Shown piece after piece: positions 9,517-18,810 of a stretch of DNA of 64,000 nt (positions within the stretch are counted from its first letter, which is position 1; each line of letters starts with the position of its first letter). The notes below the pieces were generated by a model. That model was not told where the DNA came from. It searched no databases and saw only the letters and a program-made list of their open reading frames with translations. A program made the position numbers and the translations under genes. Source of the stretch: Thiolinea disciformis DSM 14473 (GTDB taxonomy: Bacteria; Pseudomonadota; Gammaproteobacteria; Thiotrichales; Thiotrichaceae); assembly GCF_000371925.1 (NCBI RefSeq), contig NZ_AQVE01000009.1, forward strand, positions 1 through 64,000, read 5' to 3'.

Positions 9517-10760
9517 TCGAAGTTCTCTAATATCTTTTTTAGAAGCTTAGTTGCATTATTAAAATCGGTTCCTGTCAGATAAAGATCAAAAATAAAGCCC
9601 TGTTGTTTCTCGCCCACCATTGCTCCTGTGACTAAGACATCACTTAAACCGCTATAACGTAGATAATCACGCCGACAAACCGTTAGCTTAAAGTCTTTAC
9701 TAGCCACTTGGGTAAATCCAGTATGACAATTAAATTTACTGACCTCATCTTTATTGCCCACCGTTCCTAGGCCACTGTTATTCTCTAGCTCATACATACG
9801 GTAAAAACGTGGTGAAATCATTTTCTGACTATCGTACCAAGTATATTGATAACGAATAGCACCAATACTCAGTTTCTCACCTAAATAAATATCAAGATCG
9901 TTCGCACAATTAGCAGAGACAACATTGACTAAACCACGTTCTTCTGCATCGCTACTGCCATCCCAGCAACTAATATATTGCCCCAAACGAGTAGGAACCG
10001 CGAATTTACCGATCTGGGTTTTTTGCCACTCATTTGTTTGAAGATCGTCCAGCATTTCGACACTGTGCTCATGTAATTGGCGGATAATATTGCCAAACAA
10101 ATCTTGCACCGGTTGAAATTCACTGAGCTTTAAGCGCTCCAACATAATATTGAGGTATTCAACTAATACCAAGAAGCTGACATCATTTCCCGCTGTCGCC
10201 ACATTGATACCAACTACTTTGCCATCTTGGTTCAAGGCTGGGCCACCACTCATGCCTGAGTTTAAGCTGCCAGAGAATAAAATATTATTATCCTCACTAC
10301 CCGTCATCAGACCATTATTCGTTCCTGTGACAATCGAAAACCCCAAATCCAAAGGATTCCCAAAAGCATATAAGACAGCACCTTTTTCAGGTACTCGCGC
10401 CGTTTGCAAAGGCCTCCCCAGCGGGGCTTCGGCTTTCAAAATGGCTAGGTCGTGCAAGACATCTACATCAATCAGTTGCAAATGCCCCGTGTCACCATTA
10501 GTAGAAAAATAATCGATAGCATAGGTTTCAGGGTCATTCGCGTAGGCGCTAATCACATGATAGTTAGTCGCCAAAATAGTGGGGCGAGCCACAATAAAGC
10601 CAGAGCCAATCGTGCTTTTATTGCCGGTTTTTTTATTGACTACTCGTACCTGAAAAATAGATTTCTCGACTTCGGAATACAGGCTAGACGAGCGGTTTTC
10701 AGCAGCAAATAACCACCCTGATGCCGCCAACAGGCAGCATAACAACACAAGCCGATACAT
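9504..10760 (-). CDS. Secreted trypsin-like serine protease (S1C/HtrA-like) with an unidentified C-terminal domain
   Basis: A signal peptide (about 1-20, cut after LFAA) precedes a chymotrypsin-fold domain. The triad is intact: His68 (TNYHV), Asp104 (HDLAIL) and Ser171 (GMSGGP in place of the usual GNSGGP). The ~220 residues after the protease domain are not a PDZ domain. They contain four cysteines and resemble nothing I can name. Translation is probably coupled to the FHA membrane protein that follows with a 13-bp overlap. The product should be periplasmic. A quality-control or processing role is the family expectation; the target is unknown. Confidence 0.8.
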   Translation of the reverse strand: MYRLVLLCCLLAASGWLFAAENRSSSLYSEVEKSIFQVRVVNKKTGNKSTIGSGFIVARPTILATNYHVISAYANDPETYAIDYFSTNGDTGHLQLIDVDVLHDLAILKAEAPLGRPLQTARVPEKGAVLYAFGNPLDLGFSIVTGTNNGLMTGSEDNNILFSGSLNSGMSGGPALNQDGKVVGINVATAGNDVSFLVLVEYLNIMLERLKLSEFQPVQDLFGNIIRQLHEHSVEMLDDLQTNEWQKTQIGKFAVPTRLGQYISCWDGSSDAEERGLVNVVSANCANDLDIYLGEKLSIGAIRYQYTWYDSQKMISPRFYRMYELENNSGLGTVGNKDEVSKFNCHTGFTQVASKDFKLTVCRRDYLRYSGLSDVLVTGAMVGEKQQGFIFDLYLTGTDFNNATKLLKKILENFEWTS

Positions 10761-10796
10761 TTTCCTTGATAACCTATCTTAGTTTAATGATTAATC

Positions 10797-12080
10797 CTAT
10801 CTCAGCGAGGCGAACACATCGCGCGCTGCTTGCAAGGTTTCGGCAATATCTGCATCGCTATGAGCGGTAGACACAAAACCCGCTTCAAAAGCAGAAGGTG
10901 CTAGATAAACACCATGCTCTAACATGCCATGGAAAAAGCGATTGAAACGCTTGCTATCACAGGCAGTGACCTGAGCATAGCTAGTGATCGACTTTTCCGC
11001 TGTAAAAAATAAACCAAACATGCCACCCACACGGGTAGTCGTAAAAGCTTCGCCCGCTTGATCAGCGGCTTGCTGAAAACCATCAACGACTTGTTTTGTT
11101 TTTGTATTTAGGGTTTCATAAAAATTCGGGCGCGAAATAATTTCCATCATTTTCAAGCCCGCAGCCATCGCCAAAGGATTACCGGACAAGGTACCCGCTT
11201 GATAAACAGCTCCCAACGGCGACAAACAACTCATAATATCGCGTCGCCCCCCAAAAGCCCCGACCGGCATACCACCACCAATAATTTTACCTAACGTGGT
11301 CAAATCTGGTTTGATCTTATATAACGCTTGAGCGCCGCCGTGGGCCACACGAAAGCCCGTCATGACCTCATCAAAAATCAACACCGTACCATATTGATCG
11401 CAAACGTCGCGTAAAGTTTCCAAAAACCCTGCGACAGGCGGCACACAATTCATATTACCCGAGACTGGCTCAACAATAATGCAGGCAATGTCAGCGCCAC
11501 GCTGCGCAAAGACACTGCGCACTTGTTCAATATCATTAAAGCTTAAGGTTAAGGTATATTTTGCTAAATCCGCCGGCACCCCAGGCGAGTTAGGTTCCCC
11601 AAAGGTCAACAGACCGGAGCCAGCTTTGACTAATAAGGAATCACCATGACCATGGTAGCCGCCCTCGAATTTAATAATGAAATTACGCCCAGTAAAGCCA
11701 CGTGCTAAACGGATGGCTGACATAGTAGCTTCTGTGCCAGAGCTCGTCATACGCACTAATTCCATCGACGGCATAATACGCTGAATGGTTTCAGCCATAG
11801 TAATTTCGATTTCAGTCGGTGCACCATAGCTTAAACCGCCCAAAGCCGCCTCGCGTACCGCTTCAATCACCTCAGGATGTGCATGACCGGCAATCATCGG
11901 CCCCCACGAGCCAACATAATCAATTAAACGATTGCCATCTGCATCATACATATAAGCGCCTTGTGCTCTGGCAATAAACCGTGGTGTGCCACCCACACTA
12001 CGGAAAGCACGAACGGGTGAATTGACACCGCCGGGGATCGCTTGTTGAGCACGTTGAAACAGGGCTTCGGATTGGGTCAT
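10797..12080 (-). CDS. hemL: Glutamate-1-semialdehyde 2,1-aminomutase
   Basis: A PLP enzyme that converts glutamate-1-semialdehyde to 5-aminolevulinate in the C5 pathway of tetrapyrrole synthesis. The 427 residues match the family. The PLP lysine sits in [18 protein letters not shown], and the [10 protein letters not shown] phosphate-binding segment and the [11 protein letters not shown]-type aspartate segment are present. The start [24 protein letters not shown] is typical of the family. It is probably monocistronic: 36 bp separate it from the protease gene downstream on the same strand. Confidence 0.95.
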   Translation of the reverse strand: MTQSEALFQRAQQAIPGGVNSPVRAFRSVGGTPRFIARAQGAYMYDADGNRLIDYVGSWGPMIAGHAHPEVIEAVREAALGGLSYGAPTEIEITMAETIQRIMPSMELVRMTSSGTEATMSAIRLARGFTGRNFIIKFEGGYHGHGDSLLVKAGSGLLTFGEPNSPGVPADLAKYTLTLSFNDIEQVRSVFAQRGADIACIIVEPVSGNMNCVPPVAGFLETLRDVCDQYGTVLIFDEVMTGFRVAHGGAQALYKIKPDLTTLGKIIGGGMPVGAFGGRRDIMSCLSPLGAVYQAGTLSGNPLAMAAGLKMMEIISRPNFYETLNTKTKQVVDGFQQAADQAGEAFTTTRVGGMFGLFFTAEKSITSYAQVTACDSKRFNRFFHGMLEHGVYLAPSAFEAGFVSTAHSDADIAETLQAARDVFASLR

Positions 12081-12264
12081 GGCACTTACCTAAAAACTAA
12101 AACAGCAAAAAAATCTGAAAAAGAATTACTTTATCATGAACACTTTGAATCAACAGCTTAAAAACCAATATTTTTTTGCACAGCAGCAAAGTGGTGCAGT
12201 GCTAGAGAATTGAGGGAATCCATGCTAATTTGCCGCCTTCTTTTCGTGTCCAAGGCGGTGAAGT

Positions 12265-12825
12265 ATGACTATCAGCAAAACCTATCTGACACCACAATCC
12301 TTAATGGATAGCTCGTTACAACTAGCACAAAAAATCTATGACAGTGGTTTTCGCCCCGATTTTATTGTGGCTATATGGCGCGGCGGCACACCGGTTGGCA
12401 TTGTTATTCAAGAATTATTCGATTATTACGGCGTCGAAACTGACCATATTGCGATTCGCACCTCGTATTATACCGGCCTCAATCAAACAGCACGCGAAGT
12501 AAAAGTATATGGTTTAGAATACTTGATTCGCCAAGCTGACGCCGAAGATTCCTTATTAATCGTGGACGATGTATTTGACTCAGGTAATAGTATTCGGGCT
12601 ACTTTGGAGAAAATTCGCGCTGAATCACGTCGTAATACACCCCATGATATTCGCATCGCAACGCCGTATTTCAAACCGAACAAAAATAAAACTAATATTA
12701 TCCCTGATTACTATGTGCACGAAACCGATGAATGGCTAGTGTTCCCACATGAATTAGACGGCTTAACCAAAGAAGAAATTCTAGAAAACAAGCCTTGGGC
12801 CGCTCAAGTATTAGGATTGCAATAG
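12265..12825 (+). CDS. Purine-type phosphoribosyltransferase
   Basis: A type I phosphoribosyltransferase of 186 residues with the PRPP-binding loop LLIVDDVFDSGNSI (around residue 100) and an N-terminal WRGGTPVG segment typical of hypoxanthine/guanine/xanthine PRTases. It should convert a free purine base plus PRPP to the nucleotide. Its 3' end overlaps by 22 bp with the convergent guanine deaminase gene, so the two may serve guanine salvage and turnover together. Base preference cannot be read from sequence. Confidence 0.8.
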   Translation: MTISKTYLTPQSLMDSSLQLAQKIYDSGFRPDFIVAIWRGGTPVGIVIQELFDYYGVETDHIAIRTSYYTGLNQTAREVKVYGLEYLIRQADAEDSLLIVDDVFDSGNSIRATLEKIRAESRRNTPHDIRIATPYFKPNKNKTNIIPDYYVHETDEWLVFPHELDGLTKEEILENKPWAAQVLGLQ

Positions 12826-14120
12826 GCCTCCTCGCCTAAAATATAGGTGGCGGAGATAGAACGATCATCCGCCAACATCAATAAGGCAAATAGCTTCTCA
12901 TGCAGGCTCTGCGCTTTCGCCAAACGCCGCTCTAACAAAGGCGTCCCTTTACCATTCAGCACCACAAAATCCGCTTCTTTATTCGGTAAGAAATTACCCA
13001 GCTTATCGTCTAAATACAGTGCACGCGCCCCGCCCAAGGTGGCTAAATATAAGGCTTGCCATGCGGAGAGCTTTTGGTTTTGTAATTGCAATACTTTATA
13101 AGCATTATTAGTCGCTTGTAGCAAACTAAAGCTATCCCCGCCTCCCACATCACTACCTAGACCAACCCTCACCCCACTGTCCTGCATCGCTTTCAGATTA
13201 AATAAGCCACTGCCAATAAACAGATTTGAACAAGGGCAAAAGGCCGCTGCTGCTCCAGTTTGTGCCATACAATCGCGATCAGCTTGATCCAGATAAATGC
13301 TATGAGCCAAGACCGAGCGTGGCTTTAAGAGCTGATGCTGATGATAGACATCTAAGTAGCTACGACTTTTTGGGAATAATTCAGCGACCCACGCCACTTC
13401 ATCCTGATTTTCTGCCACATGTGTGTGCAAATAGACATCCGGATATTCGTGCAATAACTGGCCTGCCTTAGCTAATTGCGCATCACTGGAAGTCGGTGCA
13501 AAACGCGGAGTGACCGCATAGAGCAAACGGTCCTTACCATGCCACTGATCAATCAGTGCTTTGCTATCGGCATAAGCACTGTCTGGAGTATCTTGCAGAT
13601 AGGCGGGACAATTGCGATCCATCATGACTTTGCCTGCAATCATACGCAAACGGCGCGCTTGTGCCGCTTTGAAAAAGGCATTGACTGAAGCAGGATGCAC
13701 TGTGCCAAAGACCAAAGCAGTCGTGGTGCCTTGGCGCAATAATTCATCTAAGAAAAACGCCGCCACCTCAGCCGCATGCGTCTCATCCCCGAATTGGCTT
13801 TCAGTCGGAAACGTATAGATTTCTAGCCACTCCAATAACCGCTCACCAAAGGCGGCAATCATATCGGTTTGCGGATAATGAATGTGGGTATCAATCAGCC
13901 CGGGAATGATTAAGTGCTCCGGAAAATGAATGATCTCACAATCTACTGGCAAGCTTGAGAGCAAATCGGGCGTATGACCGACCTTTTCTACTAAGCCATC
14001 GCGCACTAACAGTAAACCATCCGAAAAATACTGCACTGCAGCAATATCTGATGTTAAACTCTGCTTCGGATCATCCAACAGGTGCAAAATAGCGGCTCGA
14101 AATACACGCAGTTTGCTCAT
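12804..14120 (-). CDS. guaD: Guanine deaminase
   Basis: An amidohydrolase that hydrolyses guanine to xanthine and ammonia. The metal-binding HxH (GLIDTHIHYPQTD) and the later HTHVAE and GLGSDVGGGDSFSLLQ segments match the GuaD branch, in which PQTD contributes to substrate binding. At 438 residues it has full family length. It starts at MSKLRVFRAAILHLLDDP, also typical of the family. It converges with a purine phosphoribosyltransferase gene with a short 3' overlap. Other aminohydrolases (chlorohydrolase/TRZ type) are possible but fit less well. Confidence 0.9.
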   Translation of the reverse strand: MSKLRVFRAAILHLLDDPKQSLTSDIAAVQYFSDGLLLVRDGLVEKVGHTPDLLSSLPVDCEIIHFPEHLIIPGLIDTHIHYPQTDMIAAFGERLLEWLEIYTFPTESQFGDETHAAEVAAFFLDELLRQGTTTALVFGTVHPASVNAFFKAAQARRLRMIAGKVMMDRNCPAYLQDTPDSAYADSKALIDQWHGKDRLLYAVTPRFAPTSSDAQLAKAGQLLHEYPDVYLHTHVAENQDEVAWVAELFPKSRSYLDVYHQHQLLKPRSVLAHSIYLDQADRDCMAQTGAAAAFCPCSNLFIGSGLFNLKAMQDSGVRVGLGSDVGGGDSFSLLQATNNAYKVLQLQNQKLSAWQALYLATLGGARALYLDDKLGNFLPNKEADFVVLNGKGTPLLERRLAKAQSLHEKLFALLMLADDRSISATYILGEEAYCNPNT

Positions 14121-14231
14121 GGCCTAGCTCTCATGACGGACAAGAACTTGCATCATAGAGGATAAATTCAGCACGCCAAAGCTGAATAAACCAGAAATTT
14201 TTGCTTTTGTTTGAACGATTTGGATTTTGTT

Positions 14232-14813
14232 ATGCCTTTATCAGCACCTGTTGAACGCAACCTGTCCCACACTCGTACCATTACTTGCCAAGGCTATGAA
14301 CGTACTGATGGCTTATGGGATATTGAAGCCCAACTCCTTGATACTAAAAATTTTGCTTTTGCGAATAAAGATCGTGGTGGCATGATTCAAGCGGGTGAAG
14401 CATTGCATAATATTAAAGTGCGGATGACGGTAGATGATAATTTGTGCATTCAAGCTATCGAAGCAGTGATCGACGACTCACCTTTTAACGTCTGCCCGCA
14501 GATTGTTGATACGTATAAGCAATTGGTGGGCAAAACCATTGGCCCAGGTTGGAACCAATATTTAAAAGAAAAGTTTGGCAAAGTTCATGGTTGTACCCAT
14601 ATTACCGAGCTTTTTGGTCCGCTTGCTACCACAGCATTTCAAACCATTTTTGGCTCACGCTTTGTGCGTTCTGAATCAGAAAAACCCTCTACCACACCAC
14701 CGCGCTATTTGAATACCTGCCATACGTGGTCTACTTCAGGTGAATTAGTACGCGAACGCTGGCCGGATAGTTATGTCAATCCCGTCGAAATCAAGCTACG
14801 TGCGGTTGGCTAA
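14232..14813 (+). CDS. DUF2889 family protein
   Basis: About 193 residues matching the conserved uncharacterised DUF2889 family: an HTRTI, GYERTDGLWDIEAQL start, a central conserved CPQIVDTYKQLVGKTIGPGW-type segment and a GCTHITELFGPLATTAFQ segment. The family often lies near aromatic or benzoyl-CoA metabolism, but nothing here supports that. I chose the ATG at 14232 because the family usually begins near it; a TTG at 14211 in the same frame has no ribosome site. It appears to be a single-gene unit. Function unknown. Confidence 0.75.
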   Translation: MPLSAPVERNLSHTRTITCQGYERTDGLWDIEAQLLDTKNFAFANKDRGGMIQAGEALHNIKVRMTVDDNLCIQAIEAVIDDSPFNVCPQIVDTYKQLVGKTIGPGWNQYLKEKFGKVHGCTHITELFGPLATTAFQTIFGSRFVRSESEKPSTTPPRYLNTCHTWSTSGELVRERWPDSYVNPVEIKLRAVG

Positions 14814-14948
14814 ACTCAGCCTCTCAACAAACAATTGACAAGAGCCCACTGGGTCAAAACCATGGATAATACAAGTTTTGACCAGTCCCTTAACTTTTTC
14901 CAAGCCTAAACTACACTGATAGCGAATTAACTGTCGCGATGAACGTGT

Positions 14949-15332
14949 ATGAAACAACTCACTAACAAAATCCTGTTGTGTTTAGGTTTGTGGCTTCCCT
15001 GTCTTGTTTGGGCAGACCAATGCGAACTGATTAGTGCTGAGCAAACCAGCGAAATGCTGGAATTTATGAAGCCGAATATTGAGTATGTGAACTTTTGTGA
15101 ACCCTGTGGTGATAAGGACTTTTATCAGCAGAAAGTGGAACGCTTACGCAGCTTACAAATCAACACCGAGAAAGTGGGTGGTAAAACCTATTGGGCGGTG
15201 AAAGTGAATGGAAAAAACATTGATTTGGCCTATACGTTTATTCGCTCTGAAGACGGTGGCTTTGTCAACTTAGCTAATCTTGCTAATTGTCCTGCAACGG
15301 GTGTTTCGCTCGGATTTGACCCCAGCAAATAA
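14949..15332 (+). CDS. Small exported protein with a CEPCGD motif
   Basis: A Sec signal peptide (about 1-22, cut after LVWA) leads a mature domain of ~105 residues. It contains four cysteines, two in a CEPC arrangement (CxxC) that could be redox-active or disulfide-bonded, plus one near the mature N-terminus and one near the C-terminus. No family is recognised. It ends just before a strong 11-bp-stem terminator shared with the convergent transporter gene. A periplasmic location is expected; no function can be assigned. Confidence 0.65.
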   Translation: MKQLTNKILLCLGLWLPCLVWADQCELISAEQTSEMLEFMKPNIEYVNFCEPCGDKDFYQQKVERLRSLQINTEKVGGKTYWAVKVNGKNIDLAYTFIRSEDGGFVNLANLANCPATGVSLGFDPSK

Positions 15333-15340
15333 AAAATTTC

Positions 15341-15378
15341 AGCAGGCTAATCAGAATACCAATTAGCCTGCTAGACTT
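15341..15378. terminator. Bidirectional Rho-independent terminator
   Basis: An 11-bp perfect stem (AGCAGGCTAAT paired with ATTAGCCTGCT) around a 10-base loop is followed by a T-run on the plus strand and preceded by an A-run, which gives a T-run on the minus strand. It lies between two convergent genes and fits termination in both directions. Confidence 0.85.
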
Positions 15379-15380
15379 TT

Positions 15381-16613
15381 TTAAGCAGTTAGCGGCTTAG
15401 GTTTACGCCAATGAACCCACACACTTAAGACTAAGGCCAATAACACACCATAGCCTAGCGAAGTCCCTAAACTTACTACAAAACCACTACAGACGATTAA
15501 GCTTAGGAAGATGGCTAGCTGATAACGTTTACCCAATAAGCGCCAAGCTGCTAGCATGGAAGCGATATAAATAAAGATAAACACCCCATTCGTCCAGCGT
15601 ACCATCGCCTCATAGTTTTCACCCATAGCATAAGCGACGAGCATCGTAGCACTACACATGAACAGGACTAGCAACAAAGCACGGCTCGGTACTTGATGAC
15701 GATTCAATGGCTTGATAAAGCTCGGCAATACCCCCTCTTGGCTTAGTGACCACGCTAAGCGTGCGACACTGGCCATATATACATTCACGGTCGCTAAACC
15801 ACTCGCTATCCCCAATACCGCAATCAACCAACGTCCATCATGACCCAAAAGAAGCTTATAACTCGCTACGATGGCTAAAGGCGCGTTTACATCCAATAGA
15901 CTTAGCAACGTACAAGCGACGTAAATTAATCCCACCAATACCGTCCCGCCCAATACTGCAGGCACGAAATCACGCTTTGGATCTTTAAACTCAGCCGATA
16001 AATGCGTAATAGCCTCAATACCCAAAAAACTCCAGAGGGCCAAACCCATCGCTTGAAGCACACCGAAGCTTGACCCTGTAGCAATAGGTGTTTTCGGGCT
16101 GGGATGTTGCCAAAGATAAGCACTGAGCAATAGCACCACTACGACCACAATCGCAAGCGTTAATAGCAATTGTGCACGCCCCGACAAACGTAAGCCATGC
16201 CAATTCATAGCAAACAGGAGTCCTAAGGTAACTAATTGCCCCATAATAGATTGCAAAGGGCTTAATTGAATAATCGGCTTCAGAAACTCGAAGGTAATCA
16301 TTAACGCGGCGGGCGCACCCATCGGTACCACAAAGAAAAACATTAAGCCAATCACATAACCATAGCGTCGCCCAAACGCTTCCTGCACAAAAAATGCGGG
16401 CCCTGCGGCACTGGGGAAACGCCGCCCCAGTTCGGCAAATACCCAAGCAATCGGCAAGATCGCTAAAGTCAGTAAGACCCAGGTCAAGACTGCCGAGCGC
16501 CCTGCACTGGCAATCGTTAATTGTGGCAAAATAAATACCCCAGTCCCCAATAAAGTAGTAGCCATTAAACCAATGCCCTGCCAACGGGTCAGGCTAGGAT
16601 TTAAACTCGACAT
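15381..16613 (-). CDS. yjeH: APC-superfamily amino acid exporter, YjeH-like
   Basis: A 410-residue amino acid/polyamine/organocation-superfamily carrier with about 12 membrane segments, beginning with the G-x-G-x-F-like helix break (TTLLGTGVFILPQL, ~18-31) that lines the substrate site. In E. coli the YjeH branch exports methionine and branched-chain amino acids; the close length and N-terminal pattern suggest the same here. The divergent neighbour is an Lrp/AsnC regulator, a common pairing for amino acid exporters, so substrate-responsive induction is likely. Another APC subfamily with a different amino acid remains possible. Confidence 0.75.
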   Translation of the reverse strand: MSSLNPSLTRWQGIGLMATTLLGTGVFILPQLTIASAGRSAVLTWVLLTLAILPIAWVFAELGRRFPSAAGPAFFVQEAFGRRYGYVIGLMFFFVVPMGAPAALMITFEFLKPIIQLSPLQSIMGQLVTLGLLFAMNWHGLRLSGRAQLLLTLAIVVVVVLLLSAYLWQHPSPKTPIATGSSFGVLQAMGLALWSFLGIEAITHLSAEFKDPKRDFVPAVLGGTVLVGLIYVACTLLSLLDVNAPLAIVASYKLLLGHDGRWLIAVLGIASGLATVNVYMASVARLAWSLSQEGVLPSFIKPLNRHQVPSRALLLVLFMCSATMLVAYAMGENYEAMVRWTNGVFIFIYIASMLAAWRLLGKRYQLAIFLSLIVCSGFVVSLGTSLGYGVLLALVLSVWVHWRKPKPLTA

Positions 16614-16752
16614 GGTTTGATCCCATTAAAAAAAGCAGTAGTGTAGCCGAGTGCGTGGCGACAGTTTATTACTCTTGCCTGTGAATTTGGCGTTTTGCAC
16701 GGCAATTTGTCTTGTTACACTGCCCTGACTTTTTCCAGCAAACACACCGGTT

Positions 16753-17172
16753 ATGGACGCTTTTGATCAGAAAATCCTGCGGGTATTAGCACACAATGCA
16801 CGTCAAAGTGTTTCGAGCATCGCAGAGCAAGTCAGTTTATCGCGCTCAGCAGTCGCGGAAAGGATCAAGCGCCTTGAGGAAAGTGGCGAGATCCAAGGTT
16901 ATCAAGTCATGCTACGTCGGCCTGATACGCAAGCGATTCATGTTTGGTTTGAAGTACGTCATCAAGGTATTTGCGAAAGTCTTGTAAAAGACATTATGCG
17001 CTTGCGCGGCGTACGTGAATGTTACGGTATTAGCGGTGATTTAGACTTACTCATTAAGGCGGAAGCAGCATCCCTGCCAGAAATCGAACAACTACGCCAA
17101 GCCATTGATAAACTTCCGTCTATTAAGCAAATCATTACCCATGTCGTGTTACGCGAATGGAAAGCGTCTTGA
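16753..17172 (+). CDS. Lrp/AsnC-family transcriptional regulator
   Basis: 139 residues: an N-terminal winged helix-turn-helix (FDQKILRVLAHNAR, SLSRSAVAERIKRLEESGEIQGY) followed by the RAM/AsnC ligand-binding domain (GVRECYGISGDLDLLIKAEA). This family forms octamers and senses amino acids. It is transcribed away from the YjeH-like amino acid exporter, 139 bp apart, and probably controls it. It is shorter than Lrp itself, so a local regulator is more likely than a global one. Confidence 0.88.
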   Translation: MDAFDQKILRVLAHNARQSVSSIAEQVSLSRSAVAERIKRLEESGEIQGYQVMLRRPDTQAIHVWFEVRHQGICESLVKDIMRLRGVRECYGISGDLDLLIKAEAASLPEIEQLRQAIDKLPSIKQIITHVVLREWKAS

Positions 17173-17403
17173 TTAGAGGAAAATCAAGGCACCAACGAAT
17201 ACCACTGCAAATAAAACGGCTAAACCTCCAATAAAATAGCGGCTATCTTGAATTTCGGTAGAGTAAATTTCTATCACTTCGCCCATGGGTAGACGGCGCT
17301 CAATATCCAAGCCCCAGCAGCGAAACACCACAAAGCCCGGCATATGATCCACTTTAGTTGCTCTAAAGACTTCGCCACTTTTAGTAACGACATTATAAGC
17401 CAT
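17173..17403 (-). CDS. Small membrane protein of unknown function
   Basis: 76 residues: a soluble N-terminal part (about 1-52, with a beta-rich look) and one C-terminal transmembrane helix (~56-75), so tail-anchored or C-terminally anchored. Its stop is directly adjacent to the stop of the convergent Lrp-type gene. It is probably real, since the composition looks like protein and an ATG is present, but I recognise no family. No neighbour suggests a role. Confidence 0.55.
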   Translation of the reverse strand: MAYNVVTKSGEVFRATKVDHMPGFVVFRCWGLDIERRLPMGEVIEIYSTEIQDSRYFIGGLAVLFAVVFVGALIFL

Positions 17404-17776
17404 GACAGCCCCCTATTTTTGCCCTAAAAATATTTATAATTGATAAATGGAGAAGCAGCCCCAACTGCATTAACGATTATATCCATTGTCATAAACCAAG
17501 ACTATGGACAAAGCAAAAAGTTCCACTGCTTAATCAGCGTAATTAAACAACGCTAGCCTTGCTAGGCTTTCCCACAACCAGTCAAAGCAAGCTTGTAAAC
17601 TACTGGGGAGTTCAGAAAAAGTTACACCCACTAAGTAATTAGGTAACATGTGCGCCACATACAACTTGTTACTTATTTAAGCAATTTATCTCTAAAGGCT
17701 ATATCACATTTGTTTGCTAGACGCCCCTAACGATTGCCGCTAGTCTAATGCGATATGCATAGAACAAGGTGATTTT
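17404..17776. other. Intergenic region without a recognised gene
   Basis: A 373-bp stretch between a minus-strand small gene and the phosphoribulokinase-family gene, holding both promoters. The only structure I noticed is a short inverted repeat CTAGC/GCTAG near 17552-17564 and the similar words GCTAGAC and GCTAGTC near 17716-17743 upstream of the kinase-like gene. I see no tRNA, open frame or convincing hairpin terminator. Confidence 0.5.
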
Positions 17777-18712
17777 ATGTCGGCTGAACATCCTATTGTC
17801 GCCATTACGGGTTCGTCTGATCACAGCACCACAGGGATCACCTTAGTGTTGCAACGTATCTTTTTTCGTGAACGCATCAAAGCGGTTTACATTCCCGGCA
17901 GTGGTTTTCATCGCTATGAACGTGAACAAATGCATCTTGAAATGGAGAAAGCCAAACAAGCGGGCCAGCGCCTTACACACTACGGGCCTGAAGGCAATCA
18001 TTTAGATAAATTAGAGACCATGTTCTTCCAATATGCCTCGACCGGCACAGGGCAATATCGTTATTACCTACACGCTTCTGAGCTAGCCGACAAACTAGGG
18101 CAACGTGTGGGAAGTTTCACACCTTGGCAACAGCTCGATCCTGATAATGATTTGCTGGTGTATCGCGGCTTGCATGGCGCTGTTATTCACGAGGATATTG
18201 ATCTCTCCAGTTACCCAGACCTCTTAATTGGCGCAATTCCGAACTTAAATTTGGAATGGATGCGGCGCATTGATCGCGATACCAAACGTGGTTTCAGTGC
18301 GCATGAAGTACGTAACACGATTTTGGAACGTTTGTATGATTATGCGCATTACATCGTGCCCCAGTTCGAACGTACCCATATTAACTTTCAAATTGTTCCA
18401 ACCGTCGATACCTCTGACCCCTTTCATTTTGATGAATTACCCAGTCTTGATGAGTGCTACTTAATTGTTCACTTACAAAAAGTAGCGCAGCAAGTCCCCA
18501 TTGCTAAATTGGTGAAACGTTTCCCCAGTGCATTTGTTACGCGCCGTGATACCTTAGTTGTACCAGGTGCACAAATGTTGAATGCCATAGAAGTCATTCT
18601 CATGCCTTTTATTCATGATCTGATTACCAAAAGCCGTGAAATTCGTGGCATTCGGGATGTTCCCAAAGAACGAGGCGCGGGTATTTTAGGTTTACAGGCA
18701 CAACTGGGTTAA
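17777..18712 (+). CDS. Phosphoribulokinase-family protein with a degenerate active site
   Basis: 311 residues that align along their whole length with PrkB/phosphoribulokinase-type proteins (FHRY at 44-47, YGPEGN, SFTPWQ, LHG, NLNLEW, PTVDTSDPF, DTLVVPG). Canonical enzymes phosphorylate ribulose-5-phosphate in the Calvin cycle. Several catalytic features are altered here. The P-loop GSSGAGTT reads GSSDHSTT (12-19). The catalytic Asp42 is Ser42 in PGSGFHRY. The Walker-B-like Glu of YEGLHGG is Arg130 in YRGLHGA. His45, Arg49 and the RDxxxRG segment (167-172) remain. No frameshift or stop is present. No other cbb gene is nearby. I read it as a pseudoenzyme or an enzyme with changed chemistry, not a working phosphoribulokinase. 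Confidence 0.85.
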   Translation: MSAEHPIVAITGSSDHSTTGITLVLQRIFFRERIKAVYIPGSGFHRYEREQMHLEMEKAKQAGQRLTHYGPEGNHLDKLETMFFQYASTGTGQYRYYLHASELADKLGQRVGSFTPWQQLDPDNDLLVYRGLHGAVIHEDIDLSSYPDLLIGAIPNLNLEWMRRIDRDTKRGFSAHEVRNTILERLYDYAHYIVPQFERTHINFQIVPTVDTSDPFHFDELPSLDECYLIVHLQKVAQQVPIAKLVKRFPSAFVTRRDTLVVPGAQMLNAIEVILMPFIHDLITKSREIRGIRDVPKERGAGILGLQAQLG

Positions 18713-18810
18713 AGCCGTGTTTTCTGTTGTGTTATAGCGGGAATCGGCTATCATGCGCCCTTTGTTAAACCTAGCCTATTTTTGACAATAACCGGAAAGG
18801 AACATGGGCC

